DNA of 64,000 bases from Cycas panzhihuaensis (lineage: Eukaryota > Cycadophyta). The stretch spans positions 120,907,741-120,971,740 of the forward strand of contig CM041465.1 of the NCBI GenBank assembly GCA_023213395.1. The letters run 5' to 3'. The notes beneath the pieces are model-generated. The model had not been told where the DNA came from and searched no databases. It saw nothing but the letters and a program-made list of their open reading frames with translations. This document shows, piece after piece, positions 26,201-36,399 of the stretch (the stretch's first letter is position 1; every line of letters starts with the position of its first letter). A program made the position numbers and the translations under genes.

Positions 26201-26929
26201 ATATTGCATTTGTGGTAACAAGAAGTAAACCTGATGTATTTCACTCTCCCTGCAGCCATAATCATATTTCCCTTTGTAAAAGTGATCGGTGATGTGACCC
26301 ATCCTGAACATTCAGCTCTAAATCATATCTGTTGTGCATAACAATGTTATGTAGCATACCAAAAATAGATGATTCTTACTTTTCAATTAAGCATATTGAG
26401 GCTACTCTAGTTACTTGTATGCTTTCTCAATACATCTGTTTGGAGAGTGTTTGGTTGCTCCTTAAGTCACTGATTGTGTTGCTTGTCATGAATTTATTGG
26501 ATCTAAACATACAACAAAGCTGAGCAATCACATAGTTAGTGACAATAGGGAGAATACCATTGGGAATGCACCTCTTGAGACATAACAAGTATTCTCACAC
26601 TGATATACACATTCTCTCATGTATGTCAGTCTCTTTATGTTGCCTTGGCCAGTTTTGTAAATGATGGGCATTTAGATGTGTTTGGGAAGAGAGAATGGAT
26701 AACCTTTTCAATGATGATAAGGCCATTTTTGGTTGATTTATACTACATCAAAATGAAATTTTACTATAATAGAGCTATAACAATTTTCACTTATGATGCA
26801 CAGAATTTTCCACATTGTTGCTTACGCCTTGGTTTCTTGCACCATATTTGCAGGTTGATTACTATGCACACCCAGAACTTTATTACCCCATGTTCCATGA
26901 AAGAATAGCTCCATATGCCTCCGTCATAG
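16959..26929 (+). CDS. LKR/SDH: Lysine-ketoglutarate reductase/saccharopine dehydrogenase, N-terminal LKR part (seven exons, 3' end outside window)
   Basis: The bifunctional enzyme condenses lysine with 2-oxoglutarate to saccharopine (LKR) and then oxidises saccharopine (SDH), the first steps of lysine catabolism, in the plant cytosol. Exons are 16959-17207, 17323-17409, 17544-17673, 22747-22920, 23139-23218, 24336-24449 and 26854-26929. All have GT/AG borders and phases that join without a stop, giving about 303 residues. Recognised family blocks, in order, are VVGILRES, KWERRAPLTPSHCARLL, CGLILGIKQPE, RAYAFFSHTHKAQ, LLAFGKYAG, GYSTPFLSLGSSYMYSSL, FVFTGSGN, GAQEIFRLLPHTFV and DYYAHPELY. These belong to the alanine-dehydrogenase/PNT-like N-terminal LKR domain. 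Plant LKR/SDH has about 1,060 residues, so under a third is here. The start codon is chosen because it lies 10 bp after an acceptor and gives MLGN before the conserved VVGIL. Confidence 0.93.
17323..17409 (+). CDS. LKR/SDH: LKR/SDH coding exon 2
   Basis: 29 codons, acceptor GTTACAG|C, donor AAG|GTAGAT, phase 0 at both ends. It encodes the very conserved RAYAFFSHTHKAQ and NMPLLDK blocks. The preceding intron is only 115 bp. Confidence 0.92.
17544..17673 (+). CDS. LKR/SDH: LKR/SDH coding exon 3
   Basis: 130 bp, acceptor TTTTTCAG|G, donor GAAA|GTATGG, phase 1 at the end. It encodes LTERVSLYDYELIV and LLAFGKYAG. The last base joins the next exon to give an Arg codon, matching the family pattern Gly-Leu-Gly-x-Arg-Leu-Leu. 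Confidence 0.9.
18303..19600. repeat. Diverged direct repeats in LKR/SDH intron 3
   Basis: A block around 18320-18400 (GCTAGGCAAGTTGTGG...CATAGGCATTGCATCTATG) recurs in altered form at 19215-19270. Between them, 18760-18980 holds about four short degenerate repeats of the type AAGTGAACTCAAC-ATCAAAATA. The string ATATACAAACAATGCCTTG occurs at about 19100 and 19390. No coding potential is seen. Confidence 0.5.
20011..20780 (+). repeat. Copia-like 3' LTR with polypurine tract in LKR/SDH intron 3 (3' edge uncertain)
   Basis: The string TAAGGGGGAG at 20011-20020 followed by TGTTGGAATATACG is the classic polypurine tract and 3' LTR start of many plant copia elements. No matching 5' LTR or pol domain is recognised upstream in the intron, so this is a truncated or non-autonomous insertion. 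The right edge is not resolved. It lies in the sense direction inside the 5.07-kb intron. Confidence 0.5.
22747..22920 (+). CDS. LKR/SDH: LKR/SDH coding exon 4
   Basis: 174 bp, acceptor TTGTTTCAG|GA, donor AATG|GTAAGG. It encodes LLNLGYSTPFLSLGSSYMYS, AAAKAAV-type helix residues, GEELAVSGLP and FVFTGSGN. It follows the 5,073-bp intron 3. No stops in frame. Confidence 0.93.
23139..23218 (+). CDS. LKR/SDH: LKR/SDH coding exon 5
   Basis: 80 bp, acceptor CCTTGCAG|TA, donor GAG|GTGACA. With the carried-over G it encodes VSQGAQEIFRLLPHTFVDPS. The end is phase 0. Confidence 0.93.
24336..24449 (+). CDS. LKR/SDH: LKR/SDH coding exon 6
   Basis: 38 codons, acceptor CATTGCAG|G, donor AAA|GTAAGTA. It encodes QVYGCIVTSKDMV and KDSSKSFDK, matching the family order after the HTFV block. 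Confidence 0.92.
24932..25195. repeat. Degenerate tandem duplication, 132-bp period, in LKR/SDH intron 6
   Basis: GATGGCCTG at 24932 and GATGGCCTC at 25064 begin two similar units. Each contains ATTGAACCCTG-ACCTCA, CTCTGTAATGC or CCCTGTAATGC, and a CTAGTT-GTGATC end. The units differ at many positions, so the duplication is old. Confidence 0.6.
26854..26929 (+). CDS. LKR/SDH: LKR/SDH coding exon 7 (last one in the window)
   Basis: 76 bp, acceptor ATTTGCAG|G, donor ATAG|GTATTC, phase 1 at the end. It encodes VDYYAHPELYYPMFHERIAP. The next expected block of the family (around a Cys-Met-Tyr-Trp-Glu-Lys-Arg-Phe motif) was not found anywhere from here to 64000. Confidence 0.92.
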
Positions 26930-27883
26930 GTATTCCAGCATGCTATAATGATAATGACGATGTGTGTAAATGTGTCATTTTTTGATTAATACATGAGAAA
27001 AGGAGCACAACATTTGGTTGGGTTGATTTATTTGTGTGCATAATTTTCAGTTATGCTATTGCATTCTCTTCTTTGCATTATCAAAACTAGTTAGAAAGGC
27101 TATTGTCAATGGTAGAATTATGCTCTTCTTGTTTATGCTAGTAGGTGGTTGTTTATTTTAGTTATGCTTATGTTGTTGTTTTCACATATTTAATCACATG
27201 TTAGAGAGTTGGACTTAACCTTTCTCCTTGAAGCATGGCTCTAGCTAGTGTGTGTGCATTAATGCATTGATTAAGACATGGCAACTTCACACACTCTTAT
27301 CTGTGAGTTTGTTGTAACTTGTTTATTAATATTGAAAGTATAGGTATAGAAGTGTCTACGACATAATATGGCATGTTGTAGGATAATGGTTGTCACAAAA
27401 CCCTCCTTGTCGAGCTTGTTAACACAACATAATGGGGATGATATTAGGGATTTTGCCTATTATTTGTTAATTGTATTAATTCACACAGGTATTTCACACA
27501 ACACATATACACACAATAGATAGTAAGAGTCTTCCATGTGGAAGCTATGGGTATGAGAAGATATGGTCATGGTTATTAGAACTCATTGTTGGGCATTTTC
27601 ATGAGCATGACCCTTAGTTGTCCATTGTTAGAATGAATGGCCACCCGCTTATAGTACCATTAACCTCCCTCTATAATGCCCCAGTCTATCACATAGCACG
27701 ACCCACTATGTTGACACAAAAACGATATCCAGGCTTCATTTTAGGGCACAAGATTAACCTCACACAATGGTTATCATCCTTTGATTTGCCTTGTAGAATT
27801 TTTTTTGAGCTTCACAACTCATCTTAGAAGCACTAGACATGTGCATCTCTAGGTGGTGGTAATTAAGGATAGTAGGACACAAT
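26930..27883 (+). other. Start of the LKR/SDH intron after coding exon 7
   Basis: This holds the donor and about 950 bp of AT-rich non-coding sequence before the first LTR retrotransposon. Nothing else is recognised. Confidence 0.5.
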
Positions 27884-28446
27884 TGATGAGGATGGCCTAC
27901 AAGGAAAAGGTTCAATCTCACATGCACAAACTTAAAACAAAGAAAAACCAAAGAATAGGAAGTGTCGTTTCATTTCCATTTCCATTACATTCTATTCAAT
28001 CTACTAAAAGACAATCTAAAATTATATTTATACAAGTGAAAAGGGGTAAGTCTAAAAGCTTCCAACCCAAACCCTAAAAATTCCTTTAAAAAACTTCTGA
28101 TTACCTAAAATATTAAATAAAAATACATTTTAAGTCCTAAAAAACTAGTCCACTAATGATCATTACATAAAAGTGAAAACTAGTTTAAATTTAACTATTA
28201 TTTTTAGACATGTTCGGGACATTTTTTGGCTAAAAAATTATAGGCTTACAAAGGGGCCTTTGGCCTAGTGATAAGCCATTTTGGCTTGTTCTACTCTGAT
28301 AGATCTTCGAGTCAATGCAAGAATGATTGAATTTTGATCACTAAGTAAAAAGTTATGCCCCGATTAGTAGACCCCAAAATTTAGGGAAAAAGGACTAAAA
28401 AGTGAAAAGTGAATTAAGTTATGATGAAGATCAAGGTGCTCCCGCA
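27884..28446 (-). repeat. 3' LTR of gypsy element F (563 bp)
   Basis: It begins TGATGAGGATGGCC on the + strand and ends CTCCCGCA, so on the minus strand it runs TGCGGGAG...CATCA. It pairs with 33260-33671. The extra length falls at about 28240-28385, where a SINE-like sequence sits. Confidence 0.8.
28250..28375 (+). mobile_element. Probable tRNA-derived SINE inside the 3' LTR of element F
   Basis: An A-box-like string TGGCCTAGTGATAAG starts at 28261, and a B-box-like GATCTTCGAGTC is at 28302-28313, about 42 bp apart as in tRNA-type polymerase III promoters. The segment is absent from the partner LTR at the equivalent place, which explains most of the 151-bp length difference. I see no clear poly(A) tail or target duplication, so edges are approximate. 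Confidence 0.45.
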
Positions 28447-28559
28447 TGATCCTTCCTAGGTTGAAAAAAGCTTTGTCCCTATGATTTGTTGTGATGAAGT
28501 TCCTACCATTTGTTAAGATTTAATCGCTTTAGCTCTTCTTCAGTGATCTGAGTGTTGTC

Positions 28560-29900
28560 TGCTTGTGGTAGTCCCTTCCACTGCACTAGGCACCTGTTGT
28601 ATTTTCCTTGTTGTGTACTCACATTGTCACTTTCTTCATATCTAACACCTGTTCAATTTCTTTTCATTTTTTCTTTGGTGCTTGGGGCCCCCAACTCGCC
28701 ACTTCACCTTCATAATCTACCTCTTCATCTCCTTTATGATATGCATATAGATTTGAAACATTTAAAATGGGAGAGATATCAAAGTGTTCATGTAGATTCA
28801 CCTTGTACGCGTTGTTATTGATCCTTTTAATAACTCGACATTGTCCAATCTTTTTGTATTTGAGTTTGTTGTAGGTCCATTGGGGAAATCTGTCTTTCTT
28901 CAAGTAAACCATAACTAGGTCACCTTCTTCAAATACTTTATGCCTGTGGGTCTTGTTTGTTGCTTCTTTGTACCTTTTGTTATTGTCTTATAACTTTTGC
29001 CTCACCTCCTTATAAACTTATTGTATATGCTTTGCAAAACCTTCTACATTATCACTCACTTTCTCCCCAATGGGTAGGTCTACTAAATCCAACACACCCT
29101 TGGGGTTTTTGCCATAGACAACCTGAAAAGGTGATTTACTTGTTGACCTGTTTACAGAGTTATTATATGTAAGTTCTGCTTGGACCAATGTCAAATCCCA
29201 TTGTTTTGGTTTTTCTTCGATAATGCACCTTAGTAGGTTTCCCAAACTTCTGTTGACCACTTCAGTTTGTCCATAAGTCTGTGGATGGTAGGCACTGCTA
29301 AACTGGAGTTTCATTCCCAGCTTCTTCCATAAATGATTCAAGAACTTTGTGTCCCGATTTGAAGTGATAGTCTTCAAAATGCCATGCAGCCTTGCAACCT
29401 CTTTAAAAAATAAATCAACTATCCTAACTACATCATTTGTCTTCTTGCATGTAGTAAAATGAACCATTTTTGAAAAACGATCAATAATGACAAAAATTGA
29501 ATCATTACCTCTTTGTGTATATGGTAATCCCAACACGAAGTCCATGCTCAAGTCTGTCCATGGTCTTTTAGGTACTGGTAAGGGCATATATAAGCCAGTA
29601 TTCTATGCATGCCCCTTGCCTATTTGGCATATCCTATAATATGTCACTAATTTTATCACATCACTTTTCATTTGAGGCCAAAAATACTTTTTCTCTATTA
29701 AAGCTATGGTCTTGTTTTGATCAAAATGCCCTCAAAGACCTCCACTATGCAATTCTCATATGATGTTCTTCCTCATGGAGCCCACTGGGATGCACAACTA
29801 TCTTTCCTCAAATAGGTAGCCATCTTACATAAAGTAATCATCACATAAAGAACCACATCTCTCAATTAGAGGATTCTTACAATGTTTAACAATTGTTCTA
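28560..29900 (-). pseudogene. Integrase of gypsy element F
   Basis: The catalytic core reads openly at 29587-29018: WTDLSMDFVLGLPYTQRGND with the first Asp present; then ITSNRDTKF, where the family has SDRD, so the second catalytic Asp is Asn; then the QTYGQTEVVNRSLG block with Glu present. The C-terminal part lies at 28912-28664 (WTYNKLKYKKIGQCRVIKRI, then HFDISPILNVSNL), ending in an acidic tail. No chromodomain is visible. The N-terminal zinc-binding part (about 29640-29860) is broken by stops. Confidence 0.85.
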
Positions 29901-29974
29901 AAATCAAGGTTTGAATCATGCAAATCCTTAATGGCTTCAAATCTGACCACTTCATTTGCCATGGTGGTCAATAA

Positions 29975-31030
29975 TGTCACTCACTTGCTTAATGCATCAT
30001 CAACACGATGTTGTTTGCCTAATTTGTGCTTCAAAATAAATGTAAAGCTTTGTAGATAGGATACCCGCTTAGCATGCCTAGCATTTAATTTCCTTTGGGT
30101 ATTTATATACATCAAGGCTTGGTGATCAGTAAATAGGACAAATTCCTTAGGTATGAGATAGTGCCTCCAATGCTTCAAAGCTTGGACAATTGCATAAAAT
30201 TCCAAGTCATAGGTTGAATACCTTCTTCTTACCTCATTAAGCTTTTCATTGTAAAACGCTATAGGTCTTCCTTCTTGATTGAGCATTGCTCCAAATGCAA
30301 CATGCAAAGCATCACAATCGACCTCAAACACTTTTCCAAAATCTGACACTGCGAGCACAGGTGCCTCTATTATCTTTTGCTTTGAGAGTTGGAAGTTGTT
30401 CTATGCTTCCCTAGTCCATGTCAACTCCTTACCCTTTATGCAATCTGTTAAGGGTGTAATACTTCCATTAAAGTTCCTAATGAACTTTCTATAAATTGAA
30501 TTAGGTTGTGAAAATTTCTTATCTCTGTCACAGTCCTAGGTGTTGGCCACTCAATAATTGCCTTAATCTTCTCCTCATCCATTTGCAATCCCTCTTGCAA
30601 AATCACAAAGCCTAAAAATACTAGGCTTCTTTGCATAAACTTGAACTTCTTCATACTTGCATAGAACTTCTCTTTCCTTAAGACTTCAAGCACCATCCTT
30701 AAGTGTATTAAGTGTTCCTTCTTAGTCCTACTAAAAATAAGAATGTCATCAAAATACACAACTACAAACTTACCAATGAACAGTCATAGCACAATGTTCA
30801 TCAATCTCATGAATGTTCTTGGGGCATTTGATATCTCGAATGGCATGACTAGCCATTCCTACAATTTGTCCCTTGTCTTGAAGGCTATTTTCCACTTGCC
30901 CCCTTTACAAATTCGGATCCAACGATATCTGCTTTTTATGTCGATCTTTGTAAAGTAGGAAGCACCTACCAATGCATTCAACATATCATCCATACAAGGT
31001 ATGGGGAACTAGTATTTAATTGTTATCTTG
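29975..31030 (-). pseudogene. Reverse transcriptase and RNase H of gypsy element F
   Basis: RT palm residues MYFDDILIFSRTKKEHL lie at 30759 downward, so the Asp-Asp pair is kept. SLVFLGFVILQEGLQMDEEK follows. RNase H at 30358-29981 has FEVDCDAL, NQEGRPIAFYNEKLNEVRRR, YSTYDLEFYAIVQALKHWRH and FTDHQALMYI. The RT N-terminal part further upstream in minus sense (to about 31030 and beyond) is degraded. A frameshift separates RT from RNase H. Confidence 0.87.
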
Positions 31031-31535
31031 TTGATGGCTCTGGAATCAACACACATTTGCCACGGGCCATCTTCTTTAGAGTCACCAATGCTAGAACTAC
31101 ACAGGGACTCAAGCTTTCTCTTATCATTCCTTTTTTCACCAAGTTGCTAACTTGTTAATTTAATTCCTCATTCTCCATTGGATTTAACTGATAAGCTGCC
31201 TAGTTTGATAAACTTAACCTTGGGATTAGGATGATTTGGTGTTAAATGTCCCTCATGGGTGGTAAGCCATTAGATAACTCATATGGCATGACATCATTGT
31301 CCTCCTACAATGACCCTACTACCTCACTTTATATCTTTGTGCTATCCTCCTCTATTTGTCTTGCCATCAAGGCATAACAAGTGCCAGCCTCTTATACAAG
31401 TTTTATAAATTCTTTAGCGATCAGCATGCTCTTCACATGCCCTTCTTCCTTAAGTGGTAATAACTTCACTTCTACACCATTCTTCGAAAATATGTAGGTA
31501 ATATTCTTTCCATAATGAAAGGTGTTCCTACCATA

Positions 31536-31832
31536 CTACCATGGTCTCCCCAACAACACATGGCATGCATCCATTGGGATCACATCATACCATATCTCAT
31601 TCTGATATAATTTCTCGATGCTAAATTTAACCAAACATCTCTTGCCAATAGTGATCTCATTTTCCTTTTTATACCAAGAAATGCGGTATGGAGGTGGATG
31701 TCTTTCATAACACAATCCTAACTTTTCTACCATTTCATTGGAGACCATATTCTCACAACTACCACCATCAATTATAACTTTACATACCTTTCCTCCTATG
31801 GTACATCTTGTTATGAAAATGTTGGTTCGCAA
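31536..31832 (-). pseudogene. Aspartic protease of gypsy element F
   Basis: An open stretch of 98 codons contains VIIDGGSCENMVSNEMVEKL, the retropepsin-like active site with Asp-Gly-Gly, and the flap/C-terminal CHVLLGRPW block. The motif is intact here, but it is separated by stops from gag and RT. Confidence 0.82.
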
Positions 31833-31849
31833 CTATAAATCATCGTCTA

Positions 31850-33040
31850 TCTTCGCCTTTCCTTTATCGTGTATGGGTTGTCATCTTGGTGCTATCATGG
31901 TTCTTCGAAGCATTAAGCTCTCACCTTCATCTACGACAACTCCTTCATTGCCATTTTCTTTTTGGTCCAAGTTCATCCTTGGATGCTTTTCTTGCCTGTG
32001 GGATTGCTCCTCATGGTGACAAGGGCATTCAAATGCCCTGTGTCCTTCCCCACATTTGAAACAAACAAAAGGTTTTGTCCATTCTCTTCCACCTCCACAA
32101 CCTCTGCCTCATTGGGCTTTTAGAAATCCTCTTCCTCTAGATTGGTTCTGAGTTCTTCTTTCTCTTTGCATTTTGCCCTGCTTCTCTCCTTCTTGTCTTT
32201 CCATCCTATTGGATGATTCTCCCCTCATATAGGGGATTCCTCCTCAACCTCTATATGAAGGTGATGAAACTCTTCTCATCATAGAGGGCCTTTGAGTAGC
32301 ATGCTTGTTTTGCTTATGTTTTGCCTTTAATGCTAACTGATATGCATCTTCCATACTTTTAGCTCTATGCATGTAAAGTTCATCGTAAATTGAAAACTTT
32401 AAACCATTTACATACCTTGTAGCAACATGTTCATCTACCTCCTCATTTTTCACACGAATGGAAAGCTTATGAACTCATCTGTGTAGTCTTGTACTGTCAT
32501 TTCTTTCTACTTTAAGTTATGGAACTTTCTGGAGAGGGTTTGAGAATAATTAACTAGTAAAAATTTCTCTTTCAACTTCTTAACCATTTTGGTCCATGTT
32601 CTGATCTTTTCTTTGCCTTTCTTCACCCTTTTCTTGTGTGGGTGATCCCATCAAATAGTTGCATGCCCGTTTAACTTCATGTATACAAACTTTACCTTCT
32701 TTTCTTTGGTCATGTTCTTCCATTCAAAGAACTTCTCCATTGCATTTAACAAATCTACTAGCTTCTCTAGTTTTAAACTTCCCTGGTAGTCTAGAATGTC
32801 GATCCTAATTCTATTGCTCTTATCTTCGAGTGCTTTTAAGAATTTTTCTTCCATTGTTTGTGGTTTTCATGGCTCACCGTTTTCTAGTCTTGTGCCATCT
32901 TCACTTAATGCCTCTTCTTCATTAGTATTTCCTTCATGCCTTTGCCTTAACACTGCAGTAGCAAGTTGTTCCATTCTCCTTTGCAACTCCTGCAAGTTTC
33001 AGTTCATTTCATCATAGTTCACCCTTCCTCCTATTCTCGC
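31850..33040 (-). pseudogene. Gag of gypsy element F
   Basis: Pieces at 32854-32651 (DYQGSLKLEKLVDLLNAMEK, FFEWKNMTKEKKVKFV) and 32453-32244 (VDEHVATRYVNGLKFSIYDE) match the retrotransposon gag pattern. A zinc knuckle CFKCGEGHRAFEC (CX2CX4HX4C) is encoded at about 32065-32025 and is intact. Stops and frameshifts separate the parts. Confidence 0.8.
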
Positions 33041-33245
33041 CCTTTTTTATTGCTCTTCTCTTTACCCAACCACTTTGGGTTTTAAAGCTTCTCTCGTAAT
33101 CTTTTTGTAAGGCTCTTAAGCCCCAATGAGCACTTTCTCACCATTTCAATAGGAATACTTCACCACCTCCATTGTTTCTTTAACAAATATCTGTTGCAAC
33201 GGCTCTAACTTTTATGGTTTTTCTTCAACCCTAGAGTTGAACCAT

Positions 33246-33257
33246 GTTCTGATACCA
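33246..33257 (-). other. tRNA primer-binding site of gypsy element F
   Basis: The reverse complement is TGGTATCAGAAC, 11 of 12 matches to the initiator tRNA-Met site. It lies two bases inside the 5' LTR. Confidence 0.85.
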
Positions 33258-33259
33258 GA

Positions 33260-33671
33260 TGATGAGGATGACCTGCAAGGAAGACATTCAATTTCACATG
33301 CACAAACTTTTCATTTCCATTCCATTCCATTCAATTTGCCAAAAGATAGTTTGAAATTACATTTACACAAGTGAAAGTAGGAAGTCCAAACGCTTTCAAC
33401 TCTAACCCTAAAAACTCCTTTAAAATTTGTAATTGCCTAAAATATTAAATAAAACCACATTTTAAAGTTAAAGTCCTACTAAAAAACTAGACCACTAAGG
33501 GTAATTATATAAAAGTGAACTACTATAAAATTAATTGCTATTTTTAGACATACAAACTAAATTTCAATTTTTAGGCATGCTTAGGGCATAATAAACCCAA
33601 CAAAAGAGGAGAAAAGACTAAAGAAAGTGAAGTGAAAATGAATTGTTACATAAGGCCTAGATGTTCCCACA
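33260..33671 (-). repeat. 5' LTR of gypsy element F (412 bp)
   Basis: On the minus strand it starts TGTGGGAACATC and ends CCTCATCA, matching the 3' LTR ends (TGCGGGAGCACC...CCTCATCA). It lacks the SINE-like insertion seen in the 3' LTR. Confidence 0.82.
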
Positions 33672-34136
33672 TTAATAACTCGACATTATTAATAATTGTG
33701 GATTTATTGTAGGTAACACACCCTAATTAGAGCTATAGCAGTATATGTAGGCTATACGATCTTATGTTGGGCCATGCAATTTGCATCTGGGGCTCATAGA
33801 TTATATGGTTTGATATAGAAATGGTTCGGCTGGTGACAGATTCATATAGCTTGCAATAGGTCCATATGGTTTGTTGGCAACTATAGAAGTGCTATTCACA
33901 ATCGAGTTTCTAGGCATTGGCCATACTATTGTATACATAGGGTGGAGCTACACCAAACCACATAAATAAGGAAATTAGCCATTGGAAACTAGAAAATGCC
34001 TTAAGGAGTTTGTAAGGATCTTTTGGTCTTATACACGAAGATCTGTTAGAACCATGACTCACCCGATCAAGCTGGGATCTAGTTTGTATCTCCCTAATCA
34101 TTGGCCTGGTGGGCTGCTAATTAGTTTGATACCCCT
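33672..34136. other. Spacer with no recognised gene
   Basis: The first 45 bp (AATAACTCGACATT...TTATTGTAGGT) resemble 28832-28875 inside element F's integrase region, which suggests a scrap of a related element. Nothing else is recognised. Confidence 0.35.
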
Positions 34137-34247
34137 ATAGATGGAGTAGTGGCCTCTTCGGGGGGTAGGGGGACCCCAACTTCAATCCCAGACCTGACAA
34201 AGGGGTGACTGAGACCTAGTCCCGGGGGCTTATTGGAAAAAAAAAAA
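34137..34247 (+). mobile_element. Possible SINE with poly(A) end
   Basis: A GC-rich block of about 100 bp ends in eleven A residues at 34237-34247. GATGGAGTAGTGGCC at about 34140 resembles a polymerase III A box, and ACTTCAATCCC at about 34179 resembles a B box, 38 bp apart. Composition differs sharply from the AT-rich surroundings. No target duplication was found. Confidence 0.4.
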
Positions 34248-36399
34248 TCAAATAATAAGCCAAAATAAAATAAAGGAGGATGGCTAACATTTCAAGCGAA
34301 TAAACTTTGATAAGGGTCTTTGCTTGTATACCTTTCTCAACATGTTTGTTGTGGATGACTATGGCTAAGTTATGGATGTAATGGCTTCGTAATGGACAAA
34401 ATTGTGCTTTCCACTCTCTTCTTCTTCCTTGGGATGTTCACCCATGATAACAAATGATGATCTATGTTGCATTTTTGATTATGTGAAGTTGGTTTTTTAG
34501 GAGAACAAGGAGGAGTTGTTAATGTAAAGTTAGGTTTTAGGAGAGAGAATAAGAAGTCAATTTTTTAGAGAGAGATTAAATTGGCCCCTAACCTATGGCT
34601 ATAAATAGGAGAGCATTATTCATTTGTAAACCAAATCTAATATTACTCTATTGAAAGCCATTATTTGATATTGTTATGAGTTACTACTAGAAATCTAATT
34701 GACATGTGCTACTATGTTGAGGTATTTATCATGTGGACTATTGTATTTTCTGTTTAATTTGTGGGCATGCCGTAATCAAACTCCTCCTCCCCCAACATGT
34801 GTATATATAGAAGAAAACTTCTAAGGAGTTTTCTTTGTGGGGTTTCTAGAATGGAGTTAGTAGAGAGAGTCCTCTTTGATAACTACGCACCCCACTATGC
34901 ACTTAACCAATAAGGTTCTTTTGTCTTTTTCAACAATTTGTTTACCATATTTGAGCTTAATTTTTTTTCCTGTGACATTTGTCCTCTCCTCTTGGAGGTC
35001 ATAGTTCCTAACAAGTCTTGATTTCACAAAAAGCGTTGATTCCCAAGGCCCCCCCTCAATAGCTCTATGAGACTATTCAATCAAGTATTCATGTATTTCC
35101 ATGTTTCTTAGCTTCACTCTTCCCTCATCTAGTGTTTTTTATTGGATCATCTATGTCCTGCTCTAGTTATTGAACATTAACATACATATTTTTTTATCGA
35201 ATTTGGACTGTTCTTTCTTTAGGAACTTTAGATGAAATATAGGAGGTGTTTTGATATGTGTTCGAAGTGGTATGCAACAAAGAGGGGGAGAGAGTTCTAT
35301 AACATTTAAAAGAGGTCTAGGAAAATTAACCAAAGTACATAATAGAAAAATGCTCAAATAATTATGGAGAGGATCAAAGAATTAAGTACCTAGGAAGTAT
35401 CACTATGTATGCAACTTTGAGTGGCATTACCCTCTATACTACTACTCCAAGAAGGCATTCTTTATTGTGTTCCTTGAAAATGCCATTCCACTAGTATTTT
35501 GGGTGGCATACCCCCATCGGTGGGTCACATTACAATCATCATTCCTTGAATGGGCAACATCTTGTGAATGTTCTTTGAGTTATAGTGTGGGTTTCCAATG
35601 CATAGAAATTTGATCTGCGAACTAGAATGGAGGTCCTAGAGTTCTTTGAGAGTTGGATCCCTTCTCCTAAATGCTAAGGGGACTATGCAAAAGCTAGTAG
35701 TAGTTTGAGAGAGGCTTAGACTTTCCATAACATATATGAGCATGCAACTAATGCAAAGGAAGAAACGTAGAAGAGAAGGTATGAGGAAAAGCATTGTTCT
35801 TCTATTCAACTCCAAAAGAATGTAATGTACAAATAGAGAGTCCCCTCTCTTTTTAAGATGCTAAGTGCATCATTAAGTGAGGGGCAATTACATGGAACTA
35901 AAAGAATATCTACTCGATTACAAAAATTGGAAGCCAATTACAAGATAACTAACATGCACCTGCTCAATCTTAACTATTCTTAAACTAAATTTTCTTTTGG
36001 GATTGAACACAAACTCTAAAAAGAAATAGAATACATAGGTTACATTTAATGGTACATGGACGAGTGGTAATCACACTCATCAATTCATCCCTATTTAGGA
36101 GGAAATTGTTCCCAATTTCATTGTTAGCTATAGATGTGGAAATTCTTGCTCAAACATGGCTTGTCAAATCCACTTGGCTTGCATAGGCAAACTAACCTTC
36201 TTACTCACCAGGTATAAGGTAGTATGATGATTTCGTGTGGTGCACTTTTTGATGTCTAGAAGAGTGCCTGTTGGAAGTGGAGGCTAATAGATTGGCATCA
36301 TGTCCTTTTTATGCACCACTTCAACTTCTTCGCCTAACAATGGTAGTTCATACATTTGAAATTGTTGATGTTGAGGCATCATGCATCCCAAGATGAGCG
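34248..36399. other. Non-coding repeat-like sequence with an LTR-type TATA box
   Basis: No coding domain is seen. TATAAATAG at 34600-34608, followed by GAGAGCATTATTCATTTG, is typical of a plant retroelement or gene core promoter, so a solo or partial LTR is likely around 34440-34850, but neither edge is defined. 35390-36090 may be the LTR of the minus-strand gypsy fragment to its right, also unproven. Confidence 0.35.

Larger units (their letters stand above)
27884..33671 (-). mobile_element. Ty3/gypsy LTR retrotransposon F, both LTRs present, defective
   Basis: The element is 5.8 kb on the minus strand. Its 5' LTR is at 33260-33671, the primer site at 33246-33257, then gag, protease, RT, RNase H and integrase in the gypsy order, and its 3' LTR is at 27884-28446. 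The two LTRs share order and many strings but differ by many substitutions and a 151-bp size difference, so insertion is old. The flanks (ACAAT on the left, TTAAT on the right) do not give a clean 5-bp target duplication. Stops and frameshifts break every domain. It is the first element in the long LKR/SDH intron and is antisense to the gene. Confidence 0.9.

Noticed and set aside
27879-33676. Target-site duplication for gypsy element F
   Set aside because: The flanks ACAAT and TTAAT share only part of their bases, so no duplication can be claimed.
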